Source: Micrococcaceae bacterium UBA4005
GTDB lineage: Bacteria; Actinomycetota; Actinomycetes; Actinomycetales; Micrococcaceae
Assembly: GCA_002384315.1 (NCBI GenBank)
Contig: DGBL01000118.1
Coordinates: forward strand, 14,340-24,652
Reading direction: 5' to 3'
Length of the DNA: 10,313 bases
In this document: positions 6,365-10,313 of the stretch, piece by piece
Position numbering within the stretch: position 1 is the first letter of the stretch
How the letters are laid out: each line of letters opens with the position of its first letter
Program-made: the position numbers and the translations under genes
The notes under the pieces: generated by a model
What the model was told of the DNA's origin: nothing
The model's database searches: none
What the model saw: only the letters and a program-made list of their open reading frames with translations

Positions 6365-6393
6365 GACTATATGCGAATCATTCGCATATAGTC
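6365..6393. promoter_or_regulatory. Perfect 29-bp palindrome with Zur-box-like core (probable Zur operator)
   Basis: Two 14-bp arms are exact inverted repeats around a single central base at 6379. The inner 15 bp, TGCGAATCATTCGCA (6372-6386), has the 7-1-7 layout and the TGNNAATNATTNNCA pattern of described actinobacterial Zur boxes. It lies between the stop of the shorter CNNM gene (6410) and znuA, directly upstream of the candidate -10. The arms are AT-rich at their outer ends, with no U-run after either arm, and a one-base centre is poor hairpin geometry, so a DNA operator is a better reading than a terminator. It could secondarily stop transcription from the upstream gene. Confidence 0.75.
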
Positions 6394-6409
6394 GTGGCGG
6401 TGCGTCTCC

Positions 6410-7501
6410 TCAGCGCGCCGCTTTCCCGCTGCGGTCTTCCATTCCCTCGCCGGAGCGTCGCGCTCCCTGGCTTTGGGTGGCATCCCGAATTTCCCCCACG
6501 AGTTGTTCAATGATGTCCTCCAGGAAGAGCACGCCCCGAGTGGTCCCATCCGCGCCCAACACGCGCGCCAAATGCGAGCCGGTCTTTTGCATGACAGTGA
6601 GCGCATCCTCGATCTCCGCATTTACTGCGAGGTTGGCAAGAGTACGCACCTTGTTTTCGGTTATCGGCTTGCGGTACGCAGACTCGGGTAGGGAAATGAT
6701 GTCTTTCAGGTGCATATAGCCGGTCAGGTTTCCGTCCGTATCCACCAGCACAAACCTCGAGAAACCGGTCCGGGCAACGGCCCGCTCAAAATCCTCCGGA
6801 GTGGCGTCGGTGCGCACGGTGACCAGCCCGGCCAACGGAACCATGGTCGATTCAGCGGTCTGCCCGGAGAATTCGAGCGCCCCGGAGATTAGCCCGGCAT
6901 CATCGTCGACCAGTCCATGCCGCGTCGATTCCTTGACGATCGATTGCACTTCCTCGAGGGTGAAGGTGGAGGTAACCTCATCCTTCGGCTCAATGCGCAG
7001 AGCACGCAAAATGTGGTTCGCAGACCAGTTCAGGCTGGAGATGACCGGGTGGACCAGCCGCGCAACCATTACCAACGGCGGGGCAAGGAGCAAGGCCGCC
7101 TTATCCGCGACGGAAACCGAAATATTCTTCGGAACCATCTCGCCGAACGTCACATGAAGGAACGTCACAAGCAGCAGCGCACTGCCGAAGGCGAGGCCGT
7201 CCGCGAGGGACTCCGCCATGCCGAGCGCCTCCATCGGCACGACGAACAAATGGTGGATGGCAGGTTCTGCCACCTGCAGGATCAGCAGCGAACATACCGT
7301 AATGCCCAATTGAGCGCAGGCCAGCATCAGCGAGACATTCTCCATGGCCCACAAAGTGGTCTGCGCGCGTTTTGACCCTGCCTCAGCCAACGGCTCGATC
7401 TGGCTTCGGCGCGCGGACATAATCGCGAACTCGGCGCCGACAAAAAAAGCGTTTCCAATCAGTAGCACAATCAACCAAGCAATCCCGGCCCAGTCGCTCA
7501 T
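6410..7501 (-). CDS. CNNM/CBS domain membrane protein, short form lacking CorC_HlyC domain
   Basis: A 363-residue member of the hemolysin C/CorC-like (CNNM, DUF21) family. The N-terminal CNNM domain (about 1-190) has several membrane segments, starting WLIVLLIGNAFFVGAEFAIMSARRS, and the family motif FGEMVPKNISV (about 119-129). Two CBS motifs follow at about 215-270 and 283-340, the second ending GVLFLEDIIEQLVGEIRD. The protein then ends in about 20 charged, low-complexity residues, so the CorC_HlyC domain found in its neighbour is missing. Family members are linked to magnesium/cobalt efflux or Mg2+ transport; a hemolysin role is doubtful. The start ATG at 7501 overlaps the stop of the longer paralogue in an ATGA of 4 bp and has GGGGA about 6 nt upstream, so the two are translationally coupled. 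No function for this protein can be read directly from the sequence. Confidence 0.9.
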   Translation of the reverse strand: MSDWAGIAWLIVLLIGNAFFVGAEFAIMSARRSQIEPLAEAGSKRAQTTLWAMENVSLMLACAQLGITVCSLLILQVAEPAIHHLFVVPMEALGMAESLADGLAFGSALLLVTFLHVTFGEMVPKNISVSVADKAALLLAPPLVMVARLVHPVISSLNWSANHILRALRIEPKDEVTSTFTLEEVQSIVKESTRHGLVDDDAGLISGALEFSGQTAESTMVPLAGLVTVRTDATPEDFERAVARTGFSRFVLVDTDGNLTGYMHLKDIISLPESAYRKPITENKVRTLANLAVNAEIEDALTVMQKTGSHLARVLGADGTTRGVLFLEDIIEQLVGEIRDATQSQGARRSGEGMEDRSGKAAR

Positions 7502-8871
7502 GACCGTCCCCGCAAGGAATCCGCGGCGCCCGCCGGGCCGCGCGCGCTAACCGGGCCGGCCGCCGTAACGCCAGTCCCAACGCCAGGGATGAATCGCACC
7601 CTGTCGATCCTTCGCCCGTCCATCCGTTCTATGTCCAGCATCCCGTTCTCCACAGCAACCCGATCGCCGACCCTACCGATCCGACCCAGCTCAGTCATCA
7701 TGAATCCGGCCACTGTCTCATATCCGGACTCGTCCGGCACAGTGAGCATCGGCACCTGCGCACTCACCTCGTCCGGGCGAAGCAGGCCCGGAAAGTACCA
7801 GTCACCGGAGGCGCTCTGCAGCACCCCGGGCTTGAGCTTGTCGTGTTCGTCCGCGACCTCGCCGACAATTTCCTCCACCAAGTCCTCCAGCGTGGCCACG
7901 CCAGCGGTCCCCCCATATTCATCCAGCACCACCGCCAATTGCAGGTTCGCTTCGCGCAATTCGGCTAGCAGGGAATCCAGATGCACCGTCTCGGGCACGC
8001 GCAGCACCTCGGCCATGATCGTCCCGGCCGGCAGGCTGGAGCGTTTATGGCGGGGCACAGCGACTGCCTTTTTGACGTGCACCACGCCCCGAATGTCATC
8101 CGGGGACTCCCCAAGCAGCGGGAATCTTGAGTACCCGGTGCGCCGGGCCTTCTCCACGACGTCCGCAACTGTGTCCTCGGAGTCGATCGTTTCCATCCGG
8201 ATCCGTGGGGTCATGACGTCCGCCGCTGTCCGTTCCGAAAAACTGAACGTGCGCGCAAGGAAGGTGGCGGTTCCCTGGTTAAGGGTTCCCATTTCAGCGG
8301 ATCTGCGGACCAGTGACGACAGCTCGGCAGGAGTGCGCGCCCCGGATATTTCCTCCTTGGCCTCAAGCCCGAAAATATTAAGTACCTTGTTGGAAAATCC
8401 ATTCAGCACGATGATCGCTGGCTTCACGACGGCGGTGAACACCAATTGCGGACGGGCAAGTGCCCGTCCCACCTTGAAGGGGAGCGCGATCGACATATTT
8501 TTGGGAACGAGCTCGCCCAGGAGCATTGAGAGCAAGGTGGCTAGCAACAGCGCTACACCCAGGGAAATCGGCCCCGCCATGGACTCCGGCAGGCCAGATT
8601 GGGCCAAGGGCCGCGCCAGTAGGCTTCCCACCGAGGGTTCCATTACATAACCGGTGAGCAGTGTCGTGATAGTGATGCCAAGCTGGCAGCTCGATAATTG
8701 CGTGGAGAGGGACTTCAGGCAGCGCAGCAGCGGCACGGCCTTTTTATCCCCTTCGTCCACGGCACGTTGTACGGTGGCCTGATCCAGCGCGACGAGGGAA
8801 AATTCAACTGCCACGAAGAAACCGGTTCCCGCGATAAGCAGCAGGCCAGCTAAGAGATAGAGCCACTCCAC
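7498..8871 (-). CDS. CNNM/CBS/CorC_HlyC domain membrane protein, long form
   Basis: A 457-residue full-length CNNM family protein. Membrane domain at about 1-190, with the opening WLYLLAGLLLIAGTGFFVAVEFSLVALD, the QLGIT motif (63-67) and LGELVPKNMSI (118-128). CBS pair at about 217-272 and 285-342, including the strongly conserved VVLDEYGGTAGVATLEDLVEEIVGE (314-338). CorC_HlyC domain at about 353-430 (DWYFPGLLRPDEV...YETVAGFMMTELGRIGRVGDRV). The tail after 432 is Gly/Ala-rich. The CBS pair probably binds an adenine nucleotide and gates ion transport, Mg2+ being the favoured substrate in characterised relatives. The start is GTG at 8871; it gives a first membrane helix directly at the N-terminus, as usual in the family. 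It is the first gene of a two-gene operon with the shorter paralogue. About 198 bp separate it from guaB1, so it may have its own promoter. Confidence 0.93.
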   Translation of the reverse strand: MEWLYLLAGLLLIAGTGFFVAVEFSLVALDQATVQRAVDEGDKKAVPLLRCLKSLSTQLSSCQLGITITTLLTGYVMEPSVGSLLARPLAQSGLPESMAGPISLGVALLLATLLSMLLGELVPKNMSIALPFKVGRALARPQLVFTAVVKPAIIVLNGFSNKVLNIFGLEAKEEISGARTPAELSSLVRRSAEMGTLNQGTATFLARTFSFSERTAADVMTPRIRMETIDSEDTVADVVEKARRTGYSRFPLLGESPDDIRGVVHVKKAVAVPRHKRSSLPAGTIMAEVLRVPETVHLDSLLAELREANLQLAVVLDEYGGTAGVATLEDLVEEIVGEVADEHDKLKPGVLQSASGDWYFPGLLRPDEVSAQVPMLTVPDESGYETVAGFMMTELGRIGRVGDRVAVENGMLDIERMDGRRIDRVRFIPGVGTGVTAAGPVSARGPAGAADSLRGRS

Positions 8872-9069
8872 CCGGACACCACCGCCCTACTGGGCAGCGC
8901 CGTCGAACGGCTGGTTGCGTGCATCGCGGGAAAATTGCAGGGACGGGGCATGCCGGCGCGGTACGGACGTGTCACGGGCGACAGCCGAAAGGCTGCACCG
9001 AGTCGATTCGTCGTGGGCCGGCTCCTAGAGGAACTGTCCATAAGGATTTCAGTTTACCGTAACGGGGAC
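8872..9069 (-). other. Intergenic region between guaB1 and the CNNM operon, with bulged stem-loop
   Basis: The 198-bp gap has no convincing gene. The minus-strand RNA could form a stem-loop at 8977-8999: GGUGCAGCC pairs with GGCUGUCGCC around a UUUC loop, with a single bulged C and G-U pairs. No U-run follows it, so it could be a weak terminator of guaB1 or a leader structure of the CNNM operon. A TAAACT hexamer (minus strand, shortly after the guaB1 stop) fits TANNNT but has no partner -35, so I do not call a promoter. No clear Shine-Dalgarno sequence precedes the GTG at 8871. Confidence 0.3.

Positions 9070-10313
<1,244 letters not shown>

Noticed and set aside
6365..6393. The palindrome as a rho-independent terminator
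   Set aside because: One-base centre, AT-rich outer arms and no U-run; the 7-1-7 core and position at the promoter fit an operator better.
7589..8650. A 353-codon open frame on the plus strand, opposite the long CNNM gene
   Set aside because: Its product is Ser/Thr/Arg-rich with no recognisable domain, as expected for the antisense of a GC-rich gene, while the minus strand codes a full conserved protein.

Overview
The window is a GC-rich, densely packed bacterial chromosome segment. The GC content, the repeated lack of Shine-Dalgarno sequences with TANNNT hexamers close to starts, and the families present (HrpA helicase with its C-terminal DUF3418 region, GuaB1-type IMP dehydrogenase relative, paired CNNM/CBS proteins, actinobacterial-style Zur) point to an actinobacterium. 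Order Micrococcales, perhaps an Arthrobacter relative, is my best guess, made without a database search. The genes look like vertically inherited housekeeping genes. I see no IS element, phage gene, CRISPR array, tRNA or rRNA.

Layout, left to right. (1) 1-1115, plus strand: the 3' end of hrpA, an ATP-dependent RNA helicase, cut by the window edge. (2) 1134-3153, minus strand: a three-gene set read right to left, consisting of an MBL-fold metal-dependent hydrolase, a two-domain sulfurtransferase of the 3-mercaptopyruvate/thiosulfate type, and a HIT-family nucleotide-binding protein. It converges on hrpA with only 18 bp between the stops. (3) 3252-6316: a zinc homeostasis locus. A Fur-family regulator (Zur) on the plus strand converges on, and overlaps, a minus-strand operon for a zinc ABC transporter in the order binding lipoprotein, ATPase, permease. 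A perfect 29-bp palindrome containing a Zur-box-like 7-1-7 core lies directly upstream of that operon. (4) 6410-8871, minus strand: two adjacent CNNM/CBS membrane proteins, one with and one without the C-terminal CorC_HlyC domain, overlapping by 4 bp. (5) 9070 to the right edge, minus strand: most of guaB1, a CBS-containing IMPDH/GMP-reductase family enzyme whose N-terminus lies outside the window.

The zinc part forms a simple circuit. When zinc is plentiful, Zur should bind the palindrome and shut off the transporter operon. When zinc is scarce, the lipoprotein captures zinc and the permease/ATPase pair imports it. The CNNM pair next door belongs to a family linked to magnesium/cobalt transport, so the middle of the window is rich in metal-handling functions.

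I did not find a clearly undescribed system. The most useful points are the exact Zur-type operator, the coding overlap between the regulator and the permease it should control, two likely leaderless promoters, a His-rich tail on the ATPase, and the unusual pyrimidine-rich leader of the binding-protein gene. No gap between genes exceeds 300 bases; the largest, 8872-9069, is described in its own entry.
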